Below, piece by piece: positions 38,701-51,900 of a DNA stretch of 64,000 nt; position 1 is the stretch's first letter; each line of letters starts with the position of its first letter. The notes beneath the pieces are model-generated. The model saw nothing but the letters and a program-made list of their open reading frames with translations. It did not search any database and was not told the DNA's origin. The DNA is taken from contig RCAB01000024.1 of assembly GCA_003640385.1 (NCBI GenBank), positions 124,001 to 188,000 of the forward strand, written 5' to 3'. The stretch comes from Setaria digitata. Taxonomy: Eukaryota; Nematoda; Chromadorea; Rhabditida; Setariidae. A program made the position numbers and the translations under genes.

Positions 38701-41700
38701 ATTAAAAGATTCAAGATAAAGTCTTCGATTTTAAGATTTTCAAGTGTATCAAACTAGCTGCATAGTGGTTTAAATGCGCACTTTTTAAATTTGGAAACAC
38801 ATTTCGATGCAAAAATGGAGCTAATTTTAAACTAAATGGCTTGTAGAAGAATTCAGATATAAAGAATAGGCAATGACTGAATAAAGTAAATCAACAGATA
38901 AAAAATGAACCGTTGGGTAGATGCACAAAGATTGAGGCACTTTGTAAGAGCAGTTGCTTCATAAAACTGTGATGGTATTGCCTCATAAATGCTATACAAA
39001 TATCTGGAAAACCGTGTTCCATCGTTTTGTTGTAAGCAGACTTTTGTTTCTAAAAAACGGATCACTTTTAGATCACTTCAGTACCGAATCTTTTTGCAAT
39101 GAATTTGGAGAATTGCTCCGATGCTAGTAATGTATTGCGGATTCAAATTGCTTCATCTCACCCAAAATCACAATGACTTTCTTCAAAAAAATCTTTCTAA
39201 GCAGTAATATAATTAAAATTGAATGGAGCATACTGGTCGTAATAAGAAGACTGCTAATTCACAGATTCTAACAGAGTAAATTTGTGTCAAGGAATTCAGC
39301 AAAACAGCATTCCTCTCTCGTCACTGTTATTGTTGTCGACGTAGAAGTCTAACAACAGCCCTCAGCATCTTCAACCGTTGATAATATGCTTGTGAATGGT
39401 AAATTCGAGCCTTTCTATACGCCTACAAACAATTCCAGAATGCTTCTTACGGTCCAAACAGTGAAGGTCGTAGAGATCAATGCCCGAATGGACGGCAGGT
39501 CGTAAGGTTGTTTTGCCATCAACATACAACAGATCGCAGTCAGATGTGTGCTTGTCGAAGTTGAATGCGCGACATTTCTCGGGAGCCAATTCGTAACATC
39601 TGAAATGAACTTTCTCGCATTGCAATTACAACGACATTCGCTTAGTTTAGTGTTGAATAATTCGCAGACGCAATCCCTTCGAAACTAACTTTGTCGTGCA
39701 GTCGACTACCGAATTTCCAGCCGTTTGCAAAATATGAATCGACCCTTCCCCTTCAGGAAGTGCTGCATTAACTGTCCGCACTGCGTATAATGACGTTCCG
39801 TTTGGACATGTTTCAGGTTGCAAATGGCAAGTGATGTCGAAATAATCAACCTGGTACGGAACATACAGTTAGTATGAGGGGAAATGCTAGGGCTTAAAGA
39901 CTTGAGCTACTTTTTCTTTCTTAAGGAAAAACAAAGTCGAAATTTAGATGAAGAATTTTATTAAAACCAACGCTAGCTCATTCAGGTTTTCAGAAGATAG
40001 AAACAATGTATATACAAAAGGTGATACTCAGCAACAAATAAAAGCGTACGTTGTATCACATTTTGAAATAAATGCTCTAAATAATCGAAATCAATTTAGA
40101 AACCTGGAACTCCTCTCCTTCTGATATGAACAAATCCGGTTTACTTCCTCGTGTCTCAACATTTAAAATACACTCCTGTTCGTTATAATAATACATCACA
40201 GACTTACACTCAAAACTTTCGCCAGTTTCGGGTGGAGGACTAAAATGAAAAAATCTTACAAATCTATTTGAACAATTAAGCGACTTCTCTGTGAATGGAT
40301 CAAAATTTGAAAAGGTGGAACAATATGACATCACTGTCATTCTTTTAATTCCCATCTGAACAGATACTGCATCACTGGAAATATCCAGTTCATCGGTTAG
40401 ACTGATGGAAGAGAACACCAGTCTTTTGGTGATAGAAATGCTGATATCAGGACTAAAAACTCACTTGGTACACTGATCAAGACACATCGTCACCGAGGGC
40501 ACATTTTCCATAACGAATGCGGCAAAGCCAACAAGTATCATTTGCGGCACGCGTTCAAATGACGGCACATTTCGACATGTCCGCGGCGCTAAAACTTGCA
40601 TTCCAACTTTTAAATGGAGTCTAAATACCGTTTAAATGGAGGTTGATTAGTCATCCAACACTTTCATTACGACAGGAGCCAAATATATTTATTGCTGATC
40701 GATCTCAGTAATTTCGAAAAAAGGAATTAAATGACTTCATTTCTTCAACAACATACATGCGAAGCATTTCTTCTCATAATATGTGAAACCATCTGCTTCT
40801 ATCAAAGTACCACGACCAAGTGGCTTGGAGCGTTCATCAGATAGTATGCAAATGTTGCTTTTCGAATTGTGCATGAATGATTTACAGTTGAAATCATTAG
40901 CCTGAACAAAACTGTCTCAACAAGAATCATCTCGAGTTTGCTTAAACTTTGAAAGACAAGAAATCCGAACAGTTTACCGTTGTGGACAATCGCTGAGTAC
41001 AAAGTGATTCGCAGGATTCACGATCAGCTACCAGTTGTCTGTCAAGTTCATTCGCTAACTGGCGGTTTGCTACAGCAATGTACTGTGTTATGTATGGTGC
41101 ATAACACTGCGCTGAAACTTATCCCAACTTATCATTATCACTTGTTTCCGAAAGGATCAGTGATTGCAAACAAATCACTGGATACTTTTGGATTGGTTCG
41201 TTTACATACCTCTTAATTAAATTGATCTCTTTATTCATAGGGTTCCAAGTGCTTCACATTCTGCTTTATCAGTGAAGAAAGAGCCCCTGACTACCACATT
41301 AATGAACGTTTCTCATGTGATACTAATATAATATCAGCCGCAGTCCTGTCGGTCCTTAGCATTAAGCTTAAGCTGTCATTGGGACTGCGGCTAATGAATT
41401 CCAAGTAATGAATGATTAGAGGGTGAGTAAAAAGTGATGTACATCCAGCGCAATTGTTATCCAAGTAAATGACGTTATCTTCTAATTCATCTACGAACAA
41501 ATCCGGTCGATCCAAACGATCTTCGGTATTTAGAATGCACTCTGAGTCAACTGGATAATACATTACTGATTCGCACTCGAAACCGAAAGAATCAAAGGCA
41601 TTCAGACAAGCTGCCAGGCACAGTGATAGTGAATCAGCTGACACAACCTGTAAGGGACAGTTCAGTTTCTTTTAGTGTAAGTAGCAAGAAAGTTCTCAAG

Positions 41701-42488
41701 ATTAGGCAAAAAATTTGATTTCTCAGTAACAACTCAAACAAGATCTTGCTCCTGCAACTGATAGTGAATATTTCCAACAGCGACTAAGAGAAGTCATTTT
41801 CGAAGACATCATGAAGAAGAGTAAGAAAAAACCTCGCGAGCAAATCCAACTAAAATCTTCTGTTCGTGTACATCGAATTGGAACGGAGACGAGCAGATTC
41901 GCGCACTCTACAAATCAAATTGATGGACTATCACAGGTGCTGGTTGTATTCACCGTCACATTTAATGACACTTTGCTACCCTCATTGTCCTTCAGTTCTT
42001 AGGAAACAAATTATTAAGCAACTTTCAGATAAAGAACTTTCCTGCCTATAACAATGAAATTGTCACCCAAAAGTTAATTTAAGAGAGGGACATGCAACTT
42101 GTGCTTCAGTTGGAATAGTAAGTAATAAGAAATCAAGTCAATTGCAGAAATTGTCGAGACAGAACAGAAGATTACTTTGGCACAATTTTTGCTCAACAAC
42201 ACATATTTTTCCAGTCGTTCTACTGATTCGCCAATGCTTGATAGCATTTTACACTCCTCATCCTGATAAGTTATCGCTAAACATTCCTGAAATTTAGCTA
42301 ATGTCATCTATGCAAGTGTTGGAAGTAGAAGAAAATTTTGAAAGATAAACGAACGTCATTAACTGAACAAAGATCGGTGCAATCTACAAGATTTGCTGTC
42401 GAAATCGTCTTCAGCACTTTGCCCGCAGTAGCATTGTGTTGGAGTAAAAAAATGGGTGATTCGCCTTCACCACAAGTTGAATATGATG
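35727..42488 (-). CDS. noah-1: NOAH-1-like apical extracellular matrix protein, PAN modules plus ZP domain, 5' end missing
   Basis: Transmembrane ZP protein of the epidermal apical matrix, kin to fly NompA and worm NOAH-1, which anchors embryonic epidermis during elongation and moulting. Exons, 5' to 3': 42488-42355, 42286-42176, 41907-41833, 41647-41443, 41111-40978, 40901-40757, 40588-40465, 40239-40104, 39850-39690, 39599-39451, 39049-38911, 38650-38413, 38299-38084, 38007-37726, 37516-37362, 37220-37115, 37021-36879, 36734-36575, 36420-36342, 36086-35956 and 35891-35727; all GT-AG with matching phases. About 1060 residues are modelled. Six Cys-rich PAN/apple-like modules come first, then a ZP domain. 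A furin-type site R-K-K-R follows at 36367-36378, and a single transmembrane helix lies near the C-terminus (35780-35850). The first exon, with the signal peptide, is unresolved: the first modelled exon starts with two bases of a split codon. Confidence 0.93.
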
Positions 42489-45400
42489 CTGCAATTTAGA
42501 CCTGTTGTCATTAGAAATTCCGAGAATTTTATTTTCGAAAGTTCAAAAATCCTTTGATGTCGCTCTGCAAACTAATTAGTTAGTGAAGCAAAACTTGGTG
42601 GAAAAAGTAGGTTGATCGTAATGGGACAAGGAGGAATAGAGAGAATCAGTTACTTTATATCTCAAGTCTTTCACTATTCGAAATTTGGAAACTTTCAAAG
42701 TTCTCAATTCTACTTCATTTGTTTTTGCTTCAGGTCATATTTCTAATCTTTTATTATGAAAGAATCCATCTTCACCCTTTCTACTAATACTTGGCTTGAT
42801 ACATGCATTCTATTCGTTTTGTGCAAGAAGTGTTGGCCAAGCAAATAAGTAGGCTAGAAAATAGTAGTAAACGGTGATCTGAATGATGTAATATGGGCTG
42901 GCATCAAATATTCGCAACTCTATCTTGTGAAAATTAGAGAAACTTTACACTAAATTGTTAATTGGGAGAAAAATAACCCAAATTTCATGACTATGAAAAA
43001 TGGCTTATTCAATGATCGTTTTTTGACGCAATCAGTTTAAAAAAGGACCTATTAATGCCATTAATAAGGTCAATTTCGATGAATGGCACAACATTTTTCA
43101 GCAAAAAGTGTGTCATCCTATTTCCCAAAAAGTGCTTCAATATAAGAAAAAACAGCTTAAAAGAGGAAGGAAGAAAAAGTTTAAATTATGCTTAATGGAA
43201 AAAAGCAGAAATACGAATAAGCTATTATCAAATAGAGAACTATTATTTTTATTTATCGATAAATAATGACTAGTCACTATTTTCATGTTGATAAATAGAT
43301 GACTGTTAATTTTACACAGTTACTAATAAATGGATGACTATTAGTTGCATATAAACGAAATTCTTTCTCTTTTAAATAATAATTAAAAAGTCATATTGTT
43401 AACACTACGACGTCGCCGTAGATGCTGTATTCAGGGGAAACAGTTCAGGCATTGGAAAAGAAATGTTTTTTTGTCATGGAAAGAGTGATCGGAGCCGAAG
43501 AAATGTCCTCATTTCAATATAACCAGAAATATCTGTTCAAATACTCATTTGTCTCTCTTACATAACCGCTAATTCTTTTTTTGATCAACAGGTATTTTCG
43601 GGGGACAAGAATTTCCATACTAATCTCCACTGCTCCATTTCTAACAAATGATTGTAAAACAAACAGTTTTAACTTGATAGTAGTTTGTATTTCATAAACT
43701 AAACGGAAAACTTATTTTATTCATAAATTTTATTTTATTTTATTCTTCATAAATAAATTTTCCAAGTTTTTAGAGAAACATTCATATTGTCTTGGGAAAA
43801 TTAGGTAACGGTGGACAATTCATGAATTGTAGTTCCAAAGACGATATCTGGGGAAGGTTACACAACGACTTCCTGCTCTTCTTGCGGTTTGCAGTTCTAG
43901 TTGACAGGACCTTACAGCAGGGTTCACATTATTACCAGATGAAAAGGAGAGTACTAAACCCGAGTCTAGAATATCATGAGCTGATATTGCACTTGCTTTA
44001 TTTTTTCTTCTCACTTACTCTTTCACAAGGTAAAGCTCCTCACTCTAAAAGGGAATTCGAACAATGAAATTCCCAACATTCCACTTGAAAACGTAATGAG
44101 CAACGAAACACACACTATATTTCTTAATTATTAGGAGGAGTTTATGTAGGTACACGTGTTAGATTAGAACAAGACCTGACTTGCTAATTATGCAAAAACT
44201 ATTTTTAGACTGGGCGAATGTTCCAGTGTTTTCACAGCCGGCCGCTAGATTCTTTTCAAGCAGTTTGTCTTCCCTACCATCCATACTTTTCTTTAGACAA
44301 CTTTCAATGATCATAGAAGTCTATTATTTTATGAACTTTCACAAAATTTCTTTTCATTTAGAAGATAGAAGTCGCAAAGCAATGAAGTATAAACGAAAAA
44401 ACTTACGAATTTCTTGTACTTCAATTGAGGCGAATGCAGAATGTGCAATTATAATAAGATGTAAATAATAATGCAGAGGTGAGAATACATCATAAGGAAG
44501 ATGCATTATTAGCAGTATTTCCAAAGGTCTAACTGCCGAAATCTACCTGGTATTGCGTGGTTGAGTAGTGCTGATAACTTGCCTGAAGGTATCACTTCTG
44601 ATAATAATGACAACAATGATGAATTTGAAACTCGATATGAGATCAACAACAAGACGCGTTACTTTCAGAAACTTAACAGCAGTTTAGGTTGTAGGAGAAA
44701 GGCTGTCGGTACCTACTGATACTAATTCAGTGCCGGTAATGATGATGATGCTGATTCTGATTGTGATAGTGATAATTAGAAGAGCGCAAATCGCATTTTA
44801 GGGGTCAATGACAGTTACCCTTCGGTCATCCTCTCAACCTCATTGAAGAAGGGTGACGGAATGGTGGACCTTAATTCATTACTCTCTTCAGCATTGTTAC
44901 CTCTTTTCAACTTAACAGACATAACTGTACACATCCAATGATAACAATAACACTTCACTCTTTTGTTGAGCCTCATTTCATCCTAAACATCCCGAAATAA
45001 GGCCCCATTTCCTGTCCTTGCCCTCCTCCTCCAACTAAACGGCATCCTAGAAATTCAGGACAAGTAACGGACAGTGAATTAATTCAACTACCACTTAACC
45101 AATTTGATAACCCTCTGGAGGCAAGTTGTGAATGACATTTTTAATTCATGAGGCATCTGTCATTCCTTTGCTTGTCTACTGTTGAATAGCATCATTTCTG
45201 GACAAAACTTCTAGCACTGTTTTTTCTTGAGATGTTGGAGTGAACTGAATTAATTATTGCTGAACTGCAACAACTGCTGATTCAGAACACTTCTTAATAC
45301 ACTGATACAAACGATAAGAAGTAATGTTCATGTTGCTTTTTTAATTTAATAGCACCTGAAATCTCGCATCTAATTTCCAAAATATGTGTCTCAATTTTGA

Positions 45401-46118
45401 TGGCTTATATTTCGAGTACCGAAAATCTCAAAAATTAAGTATCCAGTTAAAGATTAGAATTACTGTAAACTAATTCTTCACCTGTTTGTAATCGCAGTTA
45501 TTCCTTTTATAAAGTCATAAATTTCAAATATCAGCAAGTCTTCTTTGGTCAACAACCATTATGACTTCCTTACAATTCAGTCAAGTAACTAATGAGAGTT
45601 TATTCGAAATTGCTTCTTCAGTTTTGATTTAACTTCTTAAACTATTACTCATTACACAGCAATGATATGCATATTAATAGTCTAGTTTTTAATAGCTAGA
45701 TTATAACTGATATTTCTATCTTTTTCAGTAATAAAAATTCCTTCTTAAACCTTGTCAAAATTTATTAAATAGACTCAGTTTGATTGAGCAGGTGAATCAA
45801 GTAAAATGCAAAATTTGAAAATAAAACAAAATAAAGACATGAAGAGTTGCAAGGATGTGTAGTCCACTGATGCATGATCTAAGGAATCTTTTTGGTGAGA
45901 AGGAGACAAACACATTTGGTGACATTTCCTTACAGTGTGTATATTTAGGTCACTCTCAGTGTCCTTTTATATTCTTATCCATCCTGTCACATTTGTTAAT
46001 TTTTTTCAAGTTTTAGAATGAACGGTTTTGAAGTTAGAGTGATGGAATTTTTGTTTGCTTCTTGCTTGTTGTTTGTGATGTGCGACTAGAAGATTGGAAT
46101 GTGCTAACAACCGAACAC
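42489..46118. other. Region 5' of the noah-1 model, probably long first intron or promoter
   Basis: No exon with a signal peptide and ATG was found for noah-1. A minus-strand frame at 46119-46242 has a hydrophobic stretch and a phase-compatible donor, but it begins with TTG, has no ATG in frame and is not accepted. A plus-strand two-exon candidate at 44513-44941 is listed separately. The rest is AT-rich and looks non-coding. Confidence 0.4.
44513..44941 (+). CDS. Candidate 3' end of an unknown plus-strand gene, two exons
   Basis: Two open segments join in phase: 44513-44687, preceded by ATTATTAG, and 44802-44941, preceded by GCATTTTAG and ending in TGA. The intron would run from GTTGTA to TTTTAG, 114 bases. 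The conceptual product is about 104 residues, rich in Asp/Asn/Ser and not obviously low-complexity, with a Leu-rich C-terminus. No family is recognised and no upstream exon or ATG was assigned. It lies antisense to, and upstream of, the modelled part of noah-1. Chance cannot be excluded. Confidence 0.22.
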
Positions 46119-46242
46119 CAACGGATAGTGTCTTAGAAGAATGCAACGAAGATGCTTGAACATTTAGGCCAAATAAAAGGAGGCCATGAATTAAATAATA
46201 TACCAAGCAAAACCTTGCAGACTTGTGACAGGCGACTTCCAA

Positions 46243-48936
46243 TTTCGCATCATTTTTAGCATAGCAAAAAGGAAACGAACGAAGTGTTGGCCAAATAAAC
46301 TCTTTAACTATCTAAAAAATGAAACTGACGAATATTTGTTCTTTGACCCAGAAAACAAACTACGCAAAACACTTATTCATTCCAAGCGTATTTCACCCAA
46401 GTAAGAACGAAACTTAGATGAAAGCAAAATATATGTTTTAAATTTTGAAGCCATTAAATATGGAACGAATTTAGCACTGAGAAGAAACTCAACTATAGCA
46501 TATTTGATCAAAAAACTCGGTTAATGTTTTAATAAAATCTGCACTCAACTAATACAAAGTGGAATTAGAATAATACTTAGAGTACTACTGTAGATTAAAG
46601 TAATACGTAGGTAGACATGCAGAAAGTGAATATGCATAATACATCATTCATCTGTTATTGCAAAAAACCGAAGTTTTGTGGTTTCACAAAACAAGTATGT
46701 TTGAAAGGCCAGTTTAAAGGGCGCTTTGAATGCGTCGAGGTAGAGTTTCCATAACAACTTTATATTTACATGATAACTGGAAACGGAAGGAGAGAAATAT
46801 CCAAAAAGTACAGTACTTGAAATTTTTTCAACTTTCTAAACTATCACTCTATTTGCAGCAATACAGTAACAGCACTTTAAATGGCATAATTGAGAGCTAA
46901 TTTTCTTATTTCGTCTTTATTAGCCGTTTCCTTACACATTCAACTATTCCGTATTTTTCCTTGACGAGACTTAAATGCTTCATTTGTTCCTGCTAATGCT
47001 AAGCAGCCTGTAATAAAGTATACAAATTATTAGTGATTTCAGATCGAAATGTCTTCTGTTTTTCAAATAAATTTTGGTCTAACTTTAAAGTGAAACGAAG
47101 CAAGTAGATCAATTCACTAACTGAAACACAAATCAAGGGCATCATTAAGACTGCCGGTCATTAACCGATCATCACATGCGTTTCATACTGAATTTCTGCA
47201 TGAGGCTCCCAAATAATTCATTTAACCAATCTGTCGCATGACGTTCACTGTTAATGTCAGGGACCAGTTAACTGAAATAATACGTGATGTAATCCTTTCT
47301 CTTAAATGCTTTTTACTGGACGTATACGAAAGAATTCACGTGTTAATTAATACATTCGCAATTCTGATGAATCGTTTTCTAAAGTTTGTTCTCATAAATT
47401 CGGATGAATTTGGTTTGAGTCCTTTGGTAAACACTTTGCAATAGGGCAAATAGTATTCATCAATTACCAATCCAATCAAATCGTGACCAATGGATTGGAT
47501 GATTTGTAGGATTTAAAGTAGCAGGTCATATTTAGAACGCCTTGAAGGTGGCTTCAGCCAAATTAAAAAGGACTAAAAAACCTTCAAACTCCGCGCTACC
47601 ATAATCGAAATTCTACTACACAGATATTTCGGGGATCATTCCATAAATTTTATTATAACGAATAATCCATTGCCCACTGTGGGAGCAGTACCGTATTCAT
47701 GATGCCGTCTTCCTTTTTAGAAGTAATACTTTTCTTTCAAGTAATAGAAGACCGCATGCTCTGCAATTAAGAGACAGTAGCAACCGTAATGAGAAAGATG
47801 TTACAAGAAGCTTATCTTTTTAACTAATGGAAAATACTGATTCATCCCAGTATTATCATAATCAAATAGCAACTGTGCTAGTCCTCAAGAGAAAAAAAAA
47901 CACAAAAGAGTTTCACCGCTCCAACTGTCCTTTTCCATTACATAGCAGAGATGAGTTTATGATCGAAATTTATCAGCATCTTTCTAAGTGTTTAAAAAAA
48001 TAATAAAGTGTAATTTATTATCACAGAAGTGAATAACAAACAATTTTCAGTTTCCATCACCATCACAGTTACCGCTGAATAAAAAATCTTCAAACAATAA
48101 AGCGAAATAATGATAAATATATAAATCAAAATAGGTTACATATCACAATTTCAAAGCTTCGATAAGGGGGGGAAGGAGAGTTATTTGCAAACTTTTAACT
48201 TGTTTTTTGTTTCGTTTCCAATTCTACATTCCTGTGGCGCTCACCTAAAACTGCAAGATTTAGAACTGACACAGTATTTTTAAGAAAGACAAACTGAACT
48301 TCTAGTATGAAAATAAGATCCGACCTAAATGTGCTGAAAAATCATGGGGCCGATAAATATACTAAAAAAGAAACAATGATTTTTGGCACTTGGAAAATAT
48401 CGCACAATTACAACTTATGAGTGAAAATAACTCTTAATAAGCAATTATAACTGTCGTAAAGTTAATAGAAACTAATAATTAAGAAGAGTTTGTAAATCAC
48501 AGGGATAAGAAAATGTGGAATAAAAAAAGACTTGAATAATAGAAATAAGGCATAATTCCATTACTGTCATCATTTAGGTGATTTAAGATGGTGATACAGC
48601 AAAACTACCTCACACAAAATCGGACTCAAATCGGCTACTCATTATGTGAGACAAAGAATGAAGCAAAGAAGTCTCATTCGATGTAACAAAGAGTTGTAAA
48701 AACTATTTATCCACATATAGTTATACCTAAATGATGAGGCAGACAGATAGATTTGGAAAAATAATTTGTTTAATACATACCTTCTGGCAAAAGTAATAGC
48801 AATAATATCAAACTTTCGGAAATTCAAGAAGCAGAAAAATATTTTTAACCATGTAGATATCACATACGTTAGACGAATGACAAATAGAACAAAGATGGAG
48901 CAGTGTTTGTACTGTGGACTAGAAATTTTAATCAAA
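46243..48936. other. Intergenic between noah-1 and the ESRP 3' end
   Basis: AT-rich; no supported exon on either strand. It should contain noah-1 regulatory DNA and the ESRP 3' UTR. Confidence 0.45.
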
Positions 48937-51900
48937 TCAGGTATGTATAAGTGAAAGATTCAATGGTATGGTACCAAGCGGAGCTCCAAAATGTTCTGCT
49001 AAAGCTCGCTCTGCATCCATCCGCGAGCGGAAGCGTACTAACGCTTCGCCAGCAAATTGTGTCGTTCCCCACCGCAGCATCTGAACGCTTTCAACTGCTA
49101 TCTGAAAATCAGCTTCCTATTTTTGAGACTCAAAAGTGGGTCAGAAATTCTCGAGGTGAATCATGGCGTTTCACAGTTTCAGCGATGTCAAGCGCAATGT
49201 CACTTTGGCATATTTAAAGCTACTTTGAAAAGGATTAATGAATGGATATTATTCATTCTTGGATATCACAACAAATTGATACAACAAATTTGTTTGAAAA
49301 AAAGAAAGAGATTTTGAGCCATTAACAAATTAATCTCTTTTATCGGAAATCTAATATGTGAACATATTATCCCACGTTAACATAACTGTATCTCATCTCA
49401 CTGAGAATACAATACCTATCTTAATGCAATCGTATTCTAATTTTCGGGATATTTTTTATAAATCGAAATTTTAGAACTGTTTGAACAGGCCATATAACAG
49501 CATACAGACGCATCGCTACTGTTTTTATTTCAAAAATATAAGCTTAAATCTTTCCTTTCCCTTCTTCTGTCACATTATAATTCTTTCGCTTCTTCCCAAA
49601 AATTACTCAACCAACTTCTCCTCAAAACCATTCTTTTGTCTTATACGCCGTTAGTTAGCATTGGCAATATTATTTCATCTTATTACTAGTACTGATTTTC
49701 CTTTTGTTTAATAACTAATAAAATTTTTTCTACGCCAATTAAATTCATTTTCAGTAAAAAAAATTCGGAAACAACCTCCGGATTAGTTTGAAAATATGCC
49801 AAAATATCTTGTGGTGTAATATTCGGGCAAAGTCCGGTAACTAATACCAAACCAGGCTGTGATTGAAGCGGATAAATACATGGCGATGCTGGTGGACTGG
49901 GACATGGCCAATACAGCGGTGTAAACGGAGGCACTATTGTTGGTATTAGACTTTGAACAGCTGTAATTGCATATTGAAATTTTGAATATGCAATTATTAC
50001 ATAGTATTATTTAATGATTTTTTCGTTATCAACTCGATGGTCTAGATCAGTCTTACTTGAAAATCATTCGGATCCAGAATATCTGAATCGAATCCATTTA
50101 TTATNTCGTTATCAACTCGATGGTCTAGATCAATCTTACTTGAAAATCATTCGGATCCAGAATATCTGAATCGAATCCATTTATTATAAGGATTCTGAAC
50201 ACAGAGTATCGTTAGTAGCTGTGTGTATGAGGAAATCCGCATTCAGAGTGGCTTACGTTGTGAGAAAAGCGGTCTTGGCTGTAGGATAAACTGCGGTGGC
50301 AACGGTGGATTCGCAAGCACCAAATTCATATCTTCGGGACTGCACTGGAACACTTCGATGTATCGTTGTTTTTTTCCTATTTGCATATATTTATTATGAG
50401 CTAACGCTGCAGCAGTTGCGGCACTCATTTCTGAATCCATCTGTATGAAAGCTTCTCCGCTTGGATGACCTTGCGCATTGTACACCATATGCACTCCATG
50501 AAATATTATCAATACATTCATCATTATCATTTCGTATCACAACATTCACTATTAATGCTATTGCATTTCTTATCAGCAACATAATCGCGTTGTTGTCATG
50601 AGAAATGAAAAGGTAAACATCATTCTTCTAGTCCAACGAATTCAATTTGTAGAAAAACTTGACACAGTCCATCTACAAGGAGTTCTTCCGCAACCTGGAA
50701 ACTACGCCCTTTTGCTTTTTTCGAGAGAAGAGAAGAGATAAAAGGATAGAGAAGGAATGATCAATAGAACTATTGGTCACTTGCTTATTATGTTAGATAT
50801 TCTTCGTTAAAGAAGGAAAAGGAGTTCAAAACCATTTGCCTATTAGATCGACAGTACATATGGTTGACATTTCCACATCACAGCGATATTGTCACTAAGC
50901 AATGTTTTACCCCTGTTATAAAGCATAAGACGATTATAGACCACCACATGCATGATTGTATGCACGCCATTTACGCACAGTTTAATCTCTTTTAGATTAA
51001 TAAATCATTCTTTTTCCCACCGTTACAAATTTTATCACAGCAAAAAAGTTAAAAATCTCCTCATAACGAACTACTTACAGTCAAAAAATGATTGCAAAAG
51101 CTAATAAAACTTCAGTGAGTATTCTTCCTATTAGCTGTGACCAATTTTCCAGGTGTAACAGATGAGAAATTTAAAAGGCGGTATTCAGAATATTCCGCCG
51201 CAACAGTTTTTAGTGAAGAGAGCCAACATCTTTTTCACTTTAATTTTACAGACAGCATATAACTTCGCAAGCAGAACTCTTCTAATTTAAAATAATTATG
51301 CATCAGTTACTCACAAATAACACTGCCTACCACACGGAAACAATCGAACTTAACTGCGTCCATCTCACTGAATGCATATGAATTATAAGCTTTATTTACC
51401 TGAAACATGATGTGTCGAGCAGTTTCACCCAAAAACTCAACAATATTTTCTACATGCGCTTCATAGGGAAGACCACGCAACCTTATGCAATCCTTCTTAC
51501 TTCCGTGAATCGTCATGCGTTGACCATTCTCCAAATTCCGATTCACTACTTGCTGCACTTCTGCCTGAGTTGATCTACAAGTTGACTAATCTTCAACTTA
51601 TTGCAAACTGATTTTAGAAAATGTCCGATCTGCTCAAATTTCACATGAGAGAAGTGGAAAAATTTAGAAAGATAACTGTCAACAGTCCAAGGTCAACATA
51701 GACAGACACTTTTTCAGTGGCATTCCAATCGGAAATGTTTAGGAAACCAGCAGGAAATAAGTGAGTATGGAAGTGATAAAAGATGTGTTGTTGCATAAGA
51801 AAAAAAAAATTGTTAAGCAATAAACGAATGAAACTTCTAGTCTGATATAACAATGAAAATGTCGAATTCGAATAATACTTGTAATAAAATGACACGAAAG

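Noticed and set aside
41740..42081. Plus-strand two-exon ORF within a noah-1 intron
   Set aside because: It is antisense to a real noah-1 exon (41833-41907) that is in phase with its neighbours and supplies the expected start of the second PAN module. The apparent plus-strand openness is a shadow of that exon.
43792..44067. Plus-strand ORF of about 91 codons 5' of noah-1
   Set aside because: Attempts to splice its parts give stop codons or mismatched phases, and no motif is visible.
46119..46242. Candidate signal-peptide first exon of noah-1
   Set aside because: Hydrophobic and phase-compatible, but the frame begins with TTG and contains no ATG, and no acceptor for an upstream exon was convincing.
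48951..49317. Plus-strand frames of about 86-88 codons
   Set aside because: They are antisense to the last ESRP exon, which encodes the second half of the fourth RRM.
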